Shown one piece after another: positions 11,601 through 21,565 of a stretch of DNA of 64,000 nucleotides. Positions within the stretch are counted from its first letter, which is position 1; the number at the start of each line of letters is the position of its first letter. A model generated the notes under the pieces. It ran no database searches and was not told the origin of the DNA. It was given only the letters and a program-made list of their open reading frames with translations. The position numbers and the translations under genes were made by a program. Source of the DNA: Clostridium saccharobutylicum DSM 13864 (lineage in GTDB: Bacteria > Bacillota > Clostridia > Clostridiales > Clostridiaceae); assembly GCF_000473995.1 (NCBI RefSeq), contig NC_022571.1:12501-76500 (forward strand), written 5' to 3'.

Positions 11601-12121
11601 TCAAAATAGATGATCCAATAATTAAGGGCAAGAAAGAAATGACAGTAGAAGAGGTTGAAGTAGAAGTTTTAGATGCATTGAAAATGAAGGGCTTGGTATT
11701 AAAGGATGCCAGAGTTGTTAGGGCTATGGATAAGGATATTGATGGTTATTCATTGATAATACCAGCTGCATTTAAGAAAGATGGAGATTTTAAAGCTAAT
11801 AGTGATGTAGTAACAGAAGAAGAGTTTAATTTGCTTAGGGATTATGTAAACAAAAAAATGATTGAATTATGTAAAGAAATGTTAAGTGGAGAAGTCAAAA
11901 TACAACCTGTAAAGCAGTCGAATAGAGTCCAATGTGAATATTGTGATTTCTCTGCAATATGTCAATTTGATACTGATATAAAAGATAATAAGTATAACGT
12001 GATAATAAAGAAATCTCAAAATGAAATTTGGAGTGATATAAAAAAGGAGATAGTCTGTACCAATAGTTTTAGTGAGAAAAATAGTAATAAGGATTCAAAA
12101 GAAAATAATGTATTAGAATAA
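8621..12121 (+). CDS. addB: ATP-dependent helicase/nuclease subunit B (AddB)
   Basis: 1166 residues, normal for AddB. The N-terminal Walker A GRAGTGKS (8-15) is intact. The C-terminal RecB-type nuclease has D-R-I-D...IIDYKTG near 925-950. It is wrapped by the AddB iron-sulphur staple, with C786 (KCPFSYF) and the C1105/C1108/C1114 cluster ([10 protein letters not shown]), the spacing of B. subtilis AddB. With AddA it forms the Chi-regulated end-resection machine that feeds RecA. It lies directly upstream of addA (47 bp), as in most clostridia. The short tail after the cluster is rich in charged residues and may be dispensable. Confidence 0.97.
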   Translation: MSIRFIYGRAGTGKSEFCINEIKKKIEKSEDYKLILLVPEQYTFNTENKILKSIGEIALLRTEVLSFKRMAHTVFEECGGRVKEIIKESGKNMLIHKVLNENIDSLEYFKKISREQGFNEIIADIISEFKKYNVNIENLVEIDKSINDIELVQKIKELAVIYDAFNLKMNQGYIDSDDELTLLGKKLLNSNIYKDCEVWIDEFTSFTPQQLEIIRLLAKRCRRINITLCMESSFMQKEDEDITDVFNSIKKTEMSIMKIVEENNIAYDKPIDLNTNFPYRFKNSYELRHIEKYFFTYPFNSYKGLNKNVSLYKANNIYDEIERVAKSIVKLVRDNGYRYKDISVVCRNIDDYEKITSVIFKEYNIPYFLDKKLQLLNNPLIILITSAFEILFKNWSYESIFKYLKSGLTGIESLDIDILENFILENGVKGYKWTVKEIISEKWFHNNKELTEEQVGIAEIMEEIRRPLITFHNKINGNHTVRDICAAIYEFLVDLKAFKRIELWIENFEKLGLEDKVKEYSQVEGIVIDILDQAVDVMGGEILDSFEFFKILNSGFTNQEIGVIPVALDQVNIGDVARIKGRDVKVLYIVGVNDGVLPAANKDEGILSDMDRETLSKMGITLASTTRNKIFEEQFLLYTALTISSEYLMISYPMADFEGKSLRPSIVISRIKKILPNLIEESSIFDLVSNSNMLNKITTPIPTFNELILAVRRDFDKEDIEEYWPEVYNWFKQNEEFKDKIQNIFNGLNYSNIGDVVAKKKLRELYQNDIGKMVFSVSRLEKYAKCPFSYFVQYGLKAKNRKVYEFTPPDLGSFVHDVLDSFTNKVKHEGILWSDLNNEKCREMVSKLIDKRLDEESNSILNSTKRFKYLAQRFKRVISKSITIIAEQINQGKFEVFKTEFDFGSYSQGEAITLDLNSNEKIYLQGRIDRIDTLDLDDETYVRIIDYKTGAKQFELNELYHGLQMQLLVYLDALIKNSKYILEKQVKPGGIFYFKIDDPIIKGKKEMTVEEVEVEVLDALKMKGLVLKDARVVRAMDKDIDGYSLIIPAAFKKDGDFKANSDVVTEEEFNLLRDYVNKKMIELCKEMLSGEVKIQPVKQSNRVQCEYCDFSAICQFDTDIKDNKYNVIIKKSQNEIWSDIKKEIVCTNSFSEKNSNKDSKENNVLE

Positions 12122-12168
12122 TTACTAAAATCTGATTAGAGAAGTTTAATTACAGATAGGAGAAAAAT

Positions 12169-15100
12169 ATGGGTGAAACAAAATGGACTGATGAACAGTT
12201 AAGTGCAATTGAAACAAGAAATTGTAATTTGTTAGTTGCAGCAGCTGCAGGATCTGGTAAAACTGCTGTTTTGGTAGAAAGAATTATAAGAATTATCACA
12301 AATGAAGAAGCTCCAGTAGATATAGATAAATTATTAGTTGTTACCTTTACAAATGCAGCAGCAGCAGAAATGAGAGAGAGGATAGCAATAGCTATATCTA
12401 AGGAATTAGATAAGAATCCAAATTCTAAAAATCTTCAAAAACAATTAACTTTATTAAATAGAGCTAATATTACAACTATGCATTCATTCTGTTTAGATGT
12501 AATTAAAAGTAATTTTCATAAGATTGACTTGGATCCTTCTTTTAGGATAGGAGATCAAACAGAGGGGACGTTAATAAAGGCAGAAGTAATTGAGGAACTT
12601 TTTGAAGATAAATATGATGAAGATGATGCTGATTTCATAAATTTAGTTGAGGTTTTTGGAAATTATAAAAATGATGACAATTTAAAAGATTTAGTTTTAG
12701 ATTTATATGATTTTACAATGTCAGGACCATGGCCAGAACGATGGCTTATTGATAGTGCAGAGGAATTTAATATAAAAACATTAGAGGAATTGAATAATAG
12801 TAAATGGGTTAAGGTGTTAAATGAAAGTGTTAGTGTTGAAATTCAAGGATATATTAACTCTATGGAAAAGGCAATTGAAATTATTAATAGCACAGATGGT
12901 CTTGAGCCTTATTTAGATAGTTTTATAAGTGAATTATCTCAGATAAAAAGTATTTACGAGAATATTAATAATGGACTAGAAAAGATGTATATTGGAATAT
13001 TATCTATAAATTTTGGTAAGCTTAAACCTATAAAGAAGGATAAAGTTTCAGATCAGAATGCACAAAATCTTGTAAAGAATATAAGGGATGATATAAAAAA
13101 GAGAATATCATCTTTAGTAAACAATATATTTTCAGTAACGCCTGATGACATGTTGATTAACATTCAGGGATCATATCCTTATATAAAAAAGTTATCAGAA
13201 ATTGTATTAGAATTTGGCGAAAGATTTAGTAAAAAGAAAAAAGAAAGAAATATTTTAGATTTTAATGATTTAGAACACTTATGTTTAAAGATATTAATTG
13301 AATATGATGAAAATAAGAATTTAATACCATCTAAAGTTGCAGAAAACTTTAAAAATTATTTTGATGAAGTACTCGTAGATGAATATCAGGATTCTAATAG
13401 TGTTCAAGAAACTATAATTGGTTTAGTATCTAGAAGAGATTCAGACATTCCTAATGTGTTTATGGTTGGAGATGTTAAGCAAAGTATATATAGGTTTAGG
13501 CAGGCTAAACCAGAATTGTTTATAGAGAAATACAACAATTACCAAACTAATATAGGCATTAATAGAAAAATTCAATTATACAAAAATTTTAGAAGTAGAA
13601 AAGAAATTATTGATGGAGTTAATTACATTTTTAAGGAAGTTATGTCTCAAACTGTTGGGGAGTTGGAATATACAGATGATGAAGCTTTAAATTTAGGTGC
13701 GAATTATAAAGAGTTTGATGATGACAATATAACTCTTGGTGGAGCAATAGAAGTTAATATAGTAGATAAGAATGGTAAAAATATTGAAGAGGATATTGAA
13801 GATGAACAAGAAGAAATTGAGGCTGTTAATTTAGAAGGAAGAATCATTGCTAAAAGAATAAATGAATTAATGTCATCAAAAGCAGAAAAAGTTTTTAAAG
13901 TTTTGGATAAGGAAACAGGGGAATATAGACCATTAAGATATAAAGATATAGTAATTCTTTTAAGAGCAACTAAGAATTGGTCTGAAAACTTATTAGAGGA
14001 ATTAGGTAAAGAAGGAATTCCCGTATACGCAGATACGGGATCAGGATATTTCGAATCAATTGAGATTAGAACTATAATATCACTTTTAAAGGTAATTGAT
14101 AATCCAATGCAAGATATTCCAATGATAGCATTGTTAAGATCACCAATTATGAATTTTTCAGCAGAAGAGTTAAGTGATATTAGGCTAGTGAATAAAGAAA
14201 AGTATTTTTATGAAAATATTAAATATATAGTAGATGAATCTAGCAAAGAGAATGGGTATCTATACTCTGAAGAGATTGTAGATAAATGTGTATATTTACT
14301 TCAATGCATTGATAAATGGAGAAAAAAATCAATTTACATGGCAATTGATGAATTTATATGGTATCTATATATGGATACAGCCTATTATGGGTATGTTGGA
14401 GCTATGCCTAATGGAATGTTGAGGCAAGCAAATTTAAAGATACTATTTCAAAGAGCAAGACAATTTGAGCAAACTAGTTTTAAAGGATTGTTTAATTTTA
14501 TAAGTTTTATAAATAAGCTTACAAAATCCTCAGGAGATATGGGAAGTGCAAAAATATTGGGAGAAAATGAGGATGTAGTAAGAATTATGAGTATTCATAA
14601 GAGTAAGGGATTAGAGTTTCCAGTAGTGTTTTTATGTGGAACTGGAAAGCAATTTAATTTAATGGATTTAAATAAGAATATTTTATATCATGATGAATTA
14701 GGGATCGGACCTGATTTTGTAGATATAAATAAAAGATTTAGTATTGGAACTTTAGCTAAAGAGGCAATAAAAAAGAAAATAAAACTTGAAACATTATCAG
14801 AAGAAATGAGAATACTTTATGTTGCATATACCAGGGCAAAAGAAAAGTTGATTATAACAGGAGCAGTAAATAATATTGACAAGATTATAGAGAAGTGGAT
14901 GAATTCAGCATCATTAGAGCATAATCTTATATTGCCATCGGAAGTTATGAAAGGAAAATCATATTTAGATTGGATTGGAATGGCTTTATGTCAGCATAAT
15001 GATGGCGCTGTATTAAGAGAAAAGATTTCAGAATCAAATGAAATATCGAAGGTTGATGCATCTAGGTGGGAAGTTAAACTGTGGAACAAAGCCGATTTAA

Positions 15101-15900
15101 TTAATATGGATGATTTAAATGATGAAACTGAAAAGGGTAAGCTTGAATCGAATGTAATAAATAATAATTCATTAAATGAAAGCACATTAAAAAGCATAGA
15201 CGAGATATTGAGTTATGAATATCCATTAAAGGAATCAACTATTATTAAAAGTAATATTTCAGTTTCAGATTTAAAGAGAAGAAATTTAGAAAGAAATTTA
15301 GAAATTGAAGAAATGTATAGGGAAAAAGTTATGGTTACTCCAAAATTTCTTCAGGAAGAAAAGGGATTAACCTCATCTGAGAGAGGAACAGCAGTTCATT
15401 TTGTAATGAGGAAATTAGATTTAAATAGGGTATCAACTATAAATGAAATTAAAGATCAATTAAAGGAGTTATACGAAGGAGAATTTTTACTTGAAGCAGA
15501 AGTAAAAGCAATTAATCCATATAAAATATTAAACTTTTTTAAGTGTAATTTAGGGAGTATGATGATTGAGTTGCATAAAAAGGGTGAAAAGGTATATAGA
15601 GAGATTCCATTTTATACTGAAATAAGTAGTTTAGAAATAAATAATGATTTAGATAAGAGATATAATGATGAAACAGTTAGATTACAAGGAATTATAGATT
15701 GCTTTTTTGAATATAGAAAAGAAATAATTCTTTTAGACTATAAAACAGATTATATAGAAAAGGGAAAGGAAAATGAATTTAAAGAGAAATATAAAAAACA
15801 AATTGATTACTATAGCGATGCTATAGTAAAAATGACTGGTAAAAAAGTTAAGAAAAAATATCTATATTCATTTTATCTGGAAGAAGAAATTCAGTTATAA
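12169..15900 (+). CDS. addA: ATP-dependent helicase/nuclease subunit A (AddA)
   Basis: 1243 residues. A UvrD/RecB-type superfamily 1 helicase carries Walker A AAAGSGKT (25-32), the Walker B segment VDEYQD, the motif III/IV region [13 protein letters not shown], and motif [15 protein letters not shown]-terminal nuclease domain shows G-I-I-D near 1175 and LLDYKTDY near 1190, the RecB-family metal residues. AddA provides the motor and one of the two nuclease activities of AddAB. AGGAG precedes the ATG. It is co-transcribed with addB and followed by a terminator. Confidence 0.98.
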   Translation: MGETKWTDEQLSAIETRNCNLLVAAAAGSGKTAVLVERIIRIITNEEAPVDIDKLLVVTFTNAAAAEMRERIAIAISKELDKNPNSKNLQKQLTLLNRANITTMHSFCLDVIKSNFHKIDLDPSFRIGDQTEGTLIKAEVIEELFEDKYDEDDADFINLVEVFGNYKNDDNLKDLVLDLYDFTMSGPWPERWLIDSAEEFNIKTLEELNNSKWVKVLNESVSVEIQGYINSMEKAIEIINSTDGLEPYLDSFISELSQIKSIYENINNGLEKMYIGILSINFGKLKPIKKDKVSDQNAQNLVKNIRDDIKKRISSLVNNIFSVTPDDMLINIQGSYPYIKKLSEIVLEFGERFSKKKKERNILDFNDLEHLCLKILIEYDENKNLIPSKVAENFKNYFDEVLVDEYQDSNSVQETIIGLVSRRDSDIPNVFMVGDVKQSIYRFRQAKPELFIEKYNNYQTNIGINRKIQLYKNFRSRKEIIDGVNYIFKEVMSQTVGELEYTDDEALNLGANYKEFDDDNITLGGAIEVNIVDKNGKNIEEDIEDEQEEIEAVNLEGRIIAKRINELMSSKAEKVFKVLDKETGEYRPLRYKDIVILLRATKNWSENLLEELGKEGIPVYADTGSGYFESIEIRTIISLLKVIDNPMQDIPMIALLRSPIMNFSAEELSDIRLVNKEKYFYENIKYIVDESSKENGYLYSEEIVDKCVYLLQCIDKWRKKSIYMAIDEFIWYLYMDTAYYGYVGAMPNGMLRQANLKILFQRARQFEQTSFKGLFNFISFINKLTKSSGDMGSAKILGENEDVVRIMSIHKSKGLEFPVVFLCGTGKQFNLMDLNKNILYHDELGIGPDFVDINKRFSIGTLAKEAIKKKIKLETLSEEMRILYVAYTRAKEKLIITGAVNNIDKIIEKWMNSASLEHNLILPSEVMKGKSYLDWIGMALCQHNDGAVLREKISESNEISKVDASRWEVKLWNKADLINMDDLNDETEKGKLESNVINNNSLNESTLKSIDEILSYEYPLKESTIIKSNISVSDLKRRNLERNLEIEEMYREKVMVTPKFLQEEKGLTSSERGTAVHFVMRKLDLNRVSTINEIKDQLKELYEGEFLLEAEVKAINPYKILNFFKCNLGSMMIELHKKGEKVYREIPFYTEISSLEINNDLDKRYNDETVRLQGIIDCFFEYRKEIILLDYKTDYIEKGKENEFKEKYKKQIDYYSDAIVKMTGKKVKKKYLYSFYLEEEIQL

Positions 15901-15965
15901 AATATATTAGTGCGTATTAAATTTTCAATATACATAAAACTATATTAATGCAACTAAATATTAAA

Positions 15966-16016
15966 TAGCATAAATACTTATAATTTAAAATTTAATCTTA
16001 GTATTTATGCTATTTT
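15966..16016. terminator. Terminator between addA and the L,D-transpeptidase
   Basis: TAGCATAAATACT (15966-15978) pairs with AGTATTTATGCTA (16000-16012), followed by TTTTT. It lies between convergent genes and could serve both. Confidence 0.8.
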
Positions 16017-16164
16017 TCAGTTTATTTTTAGATATTAAGTTAATGTAATAATATTCAATAATTTATAAGTTAAGGTTGGATGTTTTAATTCCACCTCTAC
16101 CCTTATTAAATAAACATATTATTTTTTGAAGTTTATACAAAAATCTTGATGGACTCGAAAATAA

Positions 16165-17349
16165 TTATTTGATTATAACTTTACTTCCTTTTGGGATATT
16201 TGTATATATCCATTTTGCATCATCAATAGAAAGTCTAATGCATCCATGAGAAGATGGTTTATTTAATGTATAATCTACTATAGTGGTCTTATCTTTAGCA
16301 AACGGAGAGGAATGAAATAATATATCACCAGTAATTTGTGTCCAGTACTTTCCGCCTTGCTTATATTTATCCGAGAAAAACCAATCTCCCTTTTCTTTAA
16401 TAGAAAAAGAGCCTGTTGGAGTATCTTCACCAGTTATTCCAGTAGAACAAGGAAAGCTTTTTATTAATTGCCAGTTATCAGCAGTCCCTTTATATATATA
16501 TGTTTTTTGATTTTTTAAATCTACATCAATAAAATAAGAAGTAGTACTTTCTATATTTAAAGTATTGATGTTATTTTGAGAAATAGCAGTTGTTAAAGCA
16601 CGAGATGAAGCTTCAGATGCAGCAGAAGCTTTATTCAAGTATTCTTGCTGTTGTTCCTTAATTGTTGCTATCTTTTCTTGAATATCAGAATCATCTCCAA
16701 GAATATCACTGTTATTTGAAATTAGAGATAATGCTTGAGTATAATAATCATTGCTAGCTAAATCATCACAACGATCTAGTAAATCTTGTTTAAGCTTATC
16801 TTTTGAATCTCCTAAGTATTTTAATGAATCTTCATAATTTAAATCTAGTGAAGAAACTTTTTTAAAAGCAGAAATTGCTTGAGCGTATTGGCCATTGTTA
16901 AATGCTGTAATACCATTATTAAAATTATTATTAGAATCTTGATTTAAATCAATTGACTCTGAAATATTAAGTAAATCTTCGTGGGGAATGATGTCATAGC
17001 GGGCTATTTCTTTTAATTGTGTTAATGCATTTTCTGAAGAAATACTTTTATTATTAATATTATCAGATATTGTATTTGTTTTAGCATTAAAGTATTTATG
17101 TAGATCATTCATAAGCATATATGATTTGAACGGATTAGATATTTGTTTAGTTAATAGTAAGTTGTTAGCTTCTGAGAACTTATAATTGTCAAAATCAGTT
17201 TTAAATTCGTTTATTAGTTTAGTATACCTATAAGCTTCATAAATTGCACTTAATGTTAAGGTTATAAGAAATAAGAATACTAATAAGGTTATTTTAAACT
17301 TTTTTTTATATTTTAATTTATTATGATATAAGTTTTTATACAATTTCAA
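16165..17349 (-). CDS. Membrane-anchored L,D-transpeptidase (YkuD domain)
   Basis: 394 residues from the TTG at 17349, chosen because GGAGG (17356-17360) lies 6 nt upstream; a longer frame reaches 17391 without a Shine-Dalgarno. One N-terminal membrane segment (LLVFLFLITLTLSAI) follows a lysine-rich cytoplasmic tail. A helical, TPR-like middle region (NGQYAQAISAFKKV) precedes the C-terminal YkuD domain with the catalytic HxxxxxxxxSHGCIRLS motif, cysteine and arginine included. It should form 3-3 peptidoglycan cross-links or attach proteins at the outer membrane face. It is a single gene divergent from the DUF1189 gene. Confidence 0.88.
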   Translation of the reverse strand: MKLYKNLYHNKLKYKKKFKITLLVFLFLITLTLSAIYEAYRYTKLINEFKTDFDNYKFSEANNLLLTKQISNPFKSYMLMNDLHKYFNAKTNTISDNINNKSISSENALTQLKEIARYDIIPHEDLLNISESIDLNQDSNNNFNNGITAFNNGQYAQAISAFKKVSSLDLNYEDSLKYLGDSKDKLKQDLLDRCDDLASNDYYTQALSLISNNSDILGDDSDIQEKIATIKEQQQEYLNKASAASEASSRALTTAISQNNINTLNIESTTSYFIDVDLKNQKTYIYKGTADNWQLIKSFPCSTGITGEDTPTGSFSIKEKGDWFFSDKYKQGGKYWTQITGDILFHSSPFAKDKTTIVDYTLNKPSSHGCIRLSIDDAKWIYTNIPKGSKVIIK

Positions 17350-17553
17350 AATGTACCTCCTAATTAAATAATTAATATAACAAAAATACACTTAAGTTAA
17401 CATTAAAATGTATTTAAAAGTATTAATTATTACTTTTATTTATAATATTAACAATAAAAGCAAATAATAAACCTTGATATTTTAAGTAATTGAAATATAT
17501 GTTAATATATTTAATATGGGGTATTTAACCAAAGAATATTATTGGAGGAAAGT

Positions 17554-18360
17554 ATGAATATTAAAACTAACTTTTTTAAGAAGTTTATAACTTCTATTTA
17601 TGACATAAAAGTTTTTTCAAAATATGCGAAAGAGGGATTATTAAGAGCAATTATATATGGTGTATTGCTTAGTTTAATTTTAGGTGGAATTAAAGGGATA
17701 GCATCAGGATATAGATTTAATAGTGATATCACGCAAATAAGTGAACAGTTACAAAGTGAAAAATATAAGTTTTTTATAGAAAATGGAAATTTAAATATCA
17801 ATGAGGCTCCAATTAAATTTGAGCAAGATAATACTATAATATACATTGATAATAGCAAGAATATGGCAGATGAAAGTGATTTAAAAAGTATTGTAATAAA
17901 TGAGGATGTTAGCATTTTAGTTTTAAGGGATGGAATTATAGTTAATAACTATATAAATAAGTATAAAATGAGTTATATTAATTTGTTTGGAGATAAAATT
18001 ATAGACAGTACAATTTTAAAAACTGCGGTTAAAAATTTAGATATTATGTTTGTAATAGCTTCAAGTATGATTAGTATAGGATTCACAATATTCAATACAT
18101 TACTTAATTGTTTAATAGTTGTAGCATTTGCATCAATATTAACTATATTTATGAGGATGGTAGTTAAATACAATGCCTTATATTCATTGACTTTATATGC
18201 TGCAACTTTACCATTGATAATACAAACTATATTACAAATAGTTAATCCAACTGTAAATTTTGATGTAACATTTGTATTAGGAACTTTAACTTATGTTATA
18301 TTGATATTAAAGTATATAAAAGCAGAAATAATAGAAAACATAAATAATGGAAAGTTATAA
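17554..18360 (+). CDS. DUF1189 family membrane protein
   Basis: 268 residues from the ATG at 17554, with GGAGG at 17544-17548 just upstream; the reading frame extends to a TTG at 17542 but that overlaps the Shine-Dalgarno. An N-terminal amphipathic start (NFFKKFITSIYDIKVFSKYAK) is followed by a membrane segment near 33-53, an extracellular domain of about 120 residues, and two or three C-terminal membrane segments. This matches the DUF1189 architecture of Firmicutes. Molecular function is unknown. It appears monocistronic. Confidence 0.8.
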   Translation: MNIKTNFFKKFITSIYDIKVFSKYAKEGLLRAIIYGVLLSLILGGIKGIASGYRFNSDITQISEQLQSEKYKFFIENGNLNINEAPIKFEQDNTIIYIDNSKNMADESDLKSIVINEDVSILVLRDGIIVNNYINKYKMSYINLFGDKIIDSTILKTAVKNLDIMFVIASSMISIGFTIFNTLLNCLIVVAFASILTIFMRMVVKYNALYSLTLYAATLPLIIQTILQIVNPTVNFDVTFVLGTLTYVILILKYIKAEIIENINNGKL

Positions 18361-18383
18361 TAATAACATAAATAGAAGAGAAA

Positions 18384-18427
18384 AGAGCTTATATTAAAGA
18401 ATAATACTTTAGTATAAGCTCTCTTTA
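18384..18427 (+). terminator. Terminator after DUF1189 gene
   Basis: AGAGCTTATATTAAAG (18384-18399) pairs with CTTTAGTATAAGCTCT (18407-18422) with one G-U pair, then CTTTATT. Confidence 0.8.
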
Positions 18428-18658
18428 TTATGAAAATATAAATAATTAATTTTTTATAATTAGTTATTATAGTGGCGCTTTTAATGTTTCCTTTTGGAAT
18501 AAGATTATTAAAAAGTACTCTAAGCTAATGTTGTAGTAAATCTATAAAAGAATCAATATCGAGTTTTGGGGACAGTTGTTACAAAAGAATCAATATGTTA
18601 TTATATAATAAAGGCGTATGGAAAAAAAAGTAAATAATTAATGAGAGGGGATATATAA

Positions 18659-19558
18659 ATGGTTTTTGCTAATACTTTAAAGGATAATCAAACAAAAGAT
18701 GATGAAATATTAAGTAGAGTAGAACTTTCTAAATTATCCAAAGAAGAATTAATTACTGAAATTGTTAAATTATATGAATGCAAAAAAGCTCAGGAGGATT
18801 TTATCTTGAATATTTCTCATGATTTAAGATCACCATTAAATGTTATTTTGAGTGTTTTACAATGTTATAAGGATGATTATATAAATAAAGATAAAAAAGC
18901 ATGTGAGCACATAGATATTATAAAAAGAAATGGGTATAAAATATTAAAACTTATAGATAATCTTATAGATACTACAAAATTAGAAAGAAAACATTATGAA
19001 TTAAAAATGGAAAACTTAGATATAATTAATTTGATAGAATGGAATATATCGTCTATGGATAAGTATGCTAAGCAAAAAGAGATAGCATTAATATTTGATA
19101 CTAATGTTGAAGAATGTGTAATGGCAGTAGATTCAGAAGCTATTGATAGAATAGTTATGAATTTAATTTCAAATGCTATAAAATTTTCACCTCAAGGAAG
19201 CAATGTTTATATTAATGCTTGGAAAAATAAAAGTCAGTTAACTATATCTGTAAAAGATGAAGGTATTGGAATACCTAAAGAAGAACAAAGTAATATTTTT
19301 GATAGATTTGTTCAATCTTCTAAAAACAAAAAAAACGAACATTCAGGGAGCGGAATAGGATTAGATTTAGTAAGATATTTAACAGAAGCGCATCAAGGAA
19401 AGATAGAACTTAAGAGTGAAGAAAACAAAGGTTCAGAATTTATTGTTAGATTACCTATTAAATTATTAAGTGAAGAAGTGAATAAGAAGAATAGGTATTT
19501 AAAGACTAAAAATCAAGTTGAACTGTTAGAAATTGAATTTTCAGACATATATTTATAG
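18659..19558 (+). CDS. Soluble sensor histidine kinase
   Basis: 299 residues with no membrane segment and no recognisable sensor domain. About 50 residues of charged helix precede the HisKA dimerisation helix with the phospho-accepting histidine in NISHDLRSPLN. The HATPase_c domain has the N box NLISNAIKFSP, the G1 box DEGIGIPKEE, an F box (FDRFVQS) and the G2 box GSGIGLDLVR. No response regulator is adjacent, so it is an orphan; orphan kinases in clostridia often feed Spo0A, but this one is not assigned. GAGAGGGG lies 8 nt before the ATG. The C-terminal tail after the ATPase domain is about 30 residues of unknown role. Confidence 0.9.
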   Translation: MVFANTLKDNQTKDDEILSRVELSKLSKEELITEIVKLYECKKAQEDFILNISHDLRSPLNVILSVLQCYKDDYINKDKKACEHIDIIKRNGYKILKLIDNLIDTTKLERKHYELKMENLDIINLIEWNISSMDKYAKQKEIALIFDTNVEECVMAVDSEAIDRIVMNLISNAIKFSPQGSNVYINAWKNKSQLTISVKDEGIGIPKEEQSNIFDRFVQSSKNKKNEHSGSGIGLDLVRYLTEAHQGKIELKSEENKGSEFIVRLPIKLLSEEVNKKNRYLKTKNQVELLEIEFSDIYL

Positions 19559-20072
19559 GATGAATTAAAAAATTTACAATAAATATATTAGAAATAATAT
19601 ATTTTTGTTAAGTTTTAAATGTTCAACAGTGAAGATGTAAATTGAAAGTTGCTATACTATTTATTATGTAAATATAAGAATTAAAATTTTTTAATAATAA
19701 ATTTTTTATTGTTTAATGGTTAGTTTAAATTAAGCAACTTTCAATATGAATGTATTAATAATTATAGGATTATATAACGGCAATAAATATTATACAAATT
19801 AAATTGGCTTTTATATTGATTGCTATTAACAACGGATATGATTAATTTTCAATATGGAACCATATTTTTTTAGATATTCGTAAAGTTATTTTTAGTCACC
19901 AGATTACAAAGTTATGCTTATTATATAGAAAAACGTAATAATAATGATGTATTAATTATAAGATGTTAAAATATGGGCAATCTTAAAGTGAAAAATTAAT
20001 ATTACAAATAATTATAAACTTGATTATTATATTAGCTTGTGATAATATATTTATGTTGTAAAAAATGAATAT
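19559..20072. other. Gene-free AT-rich region with a 12-bp inverted repeat
   Basis: No credible coding frame. ATTGAAAGTTGC (19641-19652) is repeated inverted as GCAACTTTCAAT (19734-19745), 81 bp apart. A weak promoter for the tRNA may be TTGATT (20020-20025), 17 bp, TAATAT (20043-20048). Confidence 0.4.
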
Positions 20073-20147
20073 GGAGTGTTAGTTAAACGGATATAACTTA
20101 CCGCTACGGACGGTACATTGAGGGTTCGATTCCTTCACGCTCTGCCA
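20073..20147 (+). tRNA. tRNA-Arg (ACG)
   Basis: A 75-nt cloverleaf with encoded CCA and G discriminator. The D stem GTTA/TAAC has GG in its loop, the anticodon stem is TACCG/CGGTA, and the loop CTACGGA gives anticodon ACG. The T arm GAGGG/CCTTC closes TTCGATT. The acceptor contains two G-U pairs, including the first pair (G1-U72). The wobble A is normally deaminated to inosine by TadA to read CGN. It is an isolated tRNA gene between a histidine kinase and a MerR regulator. Confidence 0.88.
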
Positions 20148-20160
20148 ATTTAATAAAGAG

Positions 20161-20195
20161 AAAGGCTTAATCTATAGGGATTAAGCCTTTTTTAT
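20161..20195 (+). terminator. Terminator after tRNA-Arg
   Basis: AAAGGCTTAATC (20161-20172) pairs perfectly with GATTAAGCCTTT (20179-20190) and runs into a T-tract. Confidence 0.9.
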
Positions 20196-20298
20196 GTTTA
20201 AGATAGTTAACATTTATGGAAAGTTATTGTTTGTGAATTAATTTATTAAAAGTTGTGTACAGCTTGCTTCTATAATTTTTTGTTATAGAATAATTCAA

Positions 20299-21048
20299 TT
20301 AAAGTAATTCTATCCAAACTTCATAGTAATCATATCTTTTATCCTCACAAGCAGTAATTAGATACCTTCCCATGATAAGGCCTGTCTTATATCCTAATGA
20401 ATTTGCATTAGATATTAATTCATTATGATTATTGTTGATCATATTATCATATTCAACTTTTAATAATCCTTTTAAATATGTTTTTTCACATCTATCTTTT
20501 TGTCTAAAAACACCTTTATCAGTTTCAGAAGTAAAATAACCATAATGAGTAGCTGATGTTTTGGAATCAATAACTATTGCAAATTCATTGGGATTGGAAA
20601 GATATAGTTGTATTAATTCTTTATTTTCATGGCTCATAGAATCATCGAAAAGTTTAATAGGGGAGAGAATTTGTTTTTCTATATAAGAAGGATTAGATTC
20701 TAAATATTTAACTTTTTCGATAATTATTTCTTTAGACTCAATTTTTTCAATAGTTTTTTTTATTTTGTGGAATTCTTTAGTAAGCCTTTCTTTATTTTTA
20801 TTTAGAGTAGAATCTAATTCATCAATATCCATGCATGGGATTAATTTAATTTCTTTTAGTGGAATAGAAAGATCACGATAAAATATAATATCACAAATAT
20901 CAATCATAGTTTGAAAAGAGAGAAATCGGTAATTATTTTTTGAATTTCTTGGAAACTTAATGAGAGATTCATTTTCCCAATAACGTAATGAAGAAGGTGG
21001 AATTTGAAAAACATCTGAAATTTCTTTTATATAATTTTTTCTTTTCAT
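20299..21048 (-). CDS. MerR-family transcriptional regulator
   Basis: 249 residues. The N-terminal MerR winged helix (YIKEISDVFQIPPSSLRYWE, then NNYRFLSF) is followed by a coiled-coil dimerisation helix of about 40 residues and a C-terminal domain of about 130 residues. The tail (GLIMGRYLITACEDKRYDYYEVWIEL) looks like a GyrI/BmrR-type ligand-binding beta fold, so a small hydrophobic or cationic effector is plausible. GGGAGTGA precedes the ATG. No efflux pump or enzyme gene is adjacent, so the target is unknown. Confidence 0.82.
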   Translation of the reverse strand: MKRKNYIKEISDVFQIPPSSLRYWENESLIKFPRNSKNNYRFLSFQTMIDICDIIFYRDLSIPLKEIKLIPCMDIDELDSTLNKNKERLTKEFHKIKKTIEKIESKEIIIEKVKYLESNPSYIEKQILSPIKLFDDSMSHENKELIQLYLSNPNEFAIVIDSKTSATHYGYFTSETDKGVFRQKDRCEKTYLKGLLKVEYDNMINNNHNELISNANSLGYKTGLIMGRYLITACEDKRYDYYEVWIELL

Positions 21049-21565
21049 AAAAAATCACTCCCAATATGTATAAAATATTAATCAATATAAATTGACCTTA
21101 AAGTTACTTTAAGGTTTATACTGTTATTATAGCACAAATTGGTATTAGAAAATTAAAATTAACATTTAAGAATTATACTTCTAGAATATTAATTTTAAAA
21201 CATATAATTCCGCAGTGGATTTTAAAATTATAAATTAAGTAATATAAATCATAGGTTATTAATAAATTTATATGGATTGCATATTTAGATGAAAAATTAA
21301 AATCTTATAAAGTTATAACCTTAAAAATGAATTTATATAATAATGTGTATGTTATGTAATTTAGTTGAATAATATCAAATTATTTAAAAAAGTACCGAAA
21401 TAATACAAGTTGTTTGTATTATATAGCGAAAACATAAATGCAATAAGTTGATTAATAGTATTGCATAAGTACATAATAACTTATTTAAAAAGAAATCAAG
21501 TGGTTTTATATGCAAATGCAATGCTAATTAATGATAGATTAGAAAAATTGGAGGAAAGAAATATT
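21049..21565. other. Long intergenic region before the cell-wall protein gene
   Basis: It is AT-rich. A small hairpin AATACAA/TTGTATT lies near 21402-21420. An in-frame extension of the downstream gene to 21461 has no Shine-Dalgarno and is not considered coded. The promoter and a long untranslated leader of the downstream gene probably lie here. Confidence 0.4.

Noticed and set aside
21461..21565. 35-codon N-terminal extension of the wall-binding protein
   Set aside because: It would place a charged non-signal sequence before a perfect signal peptide; the ATG at 21566 has a proper Shine-Dalgarno.
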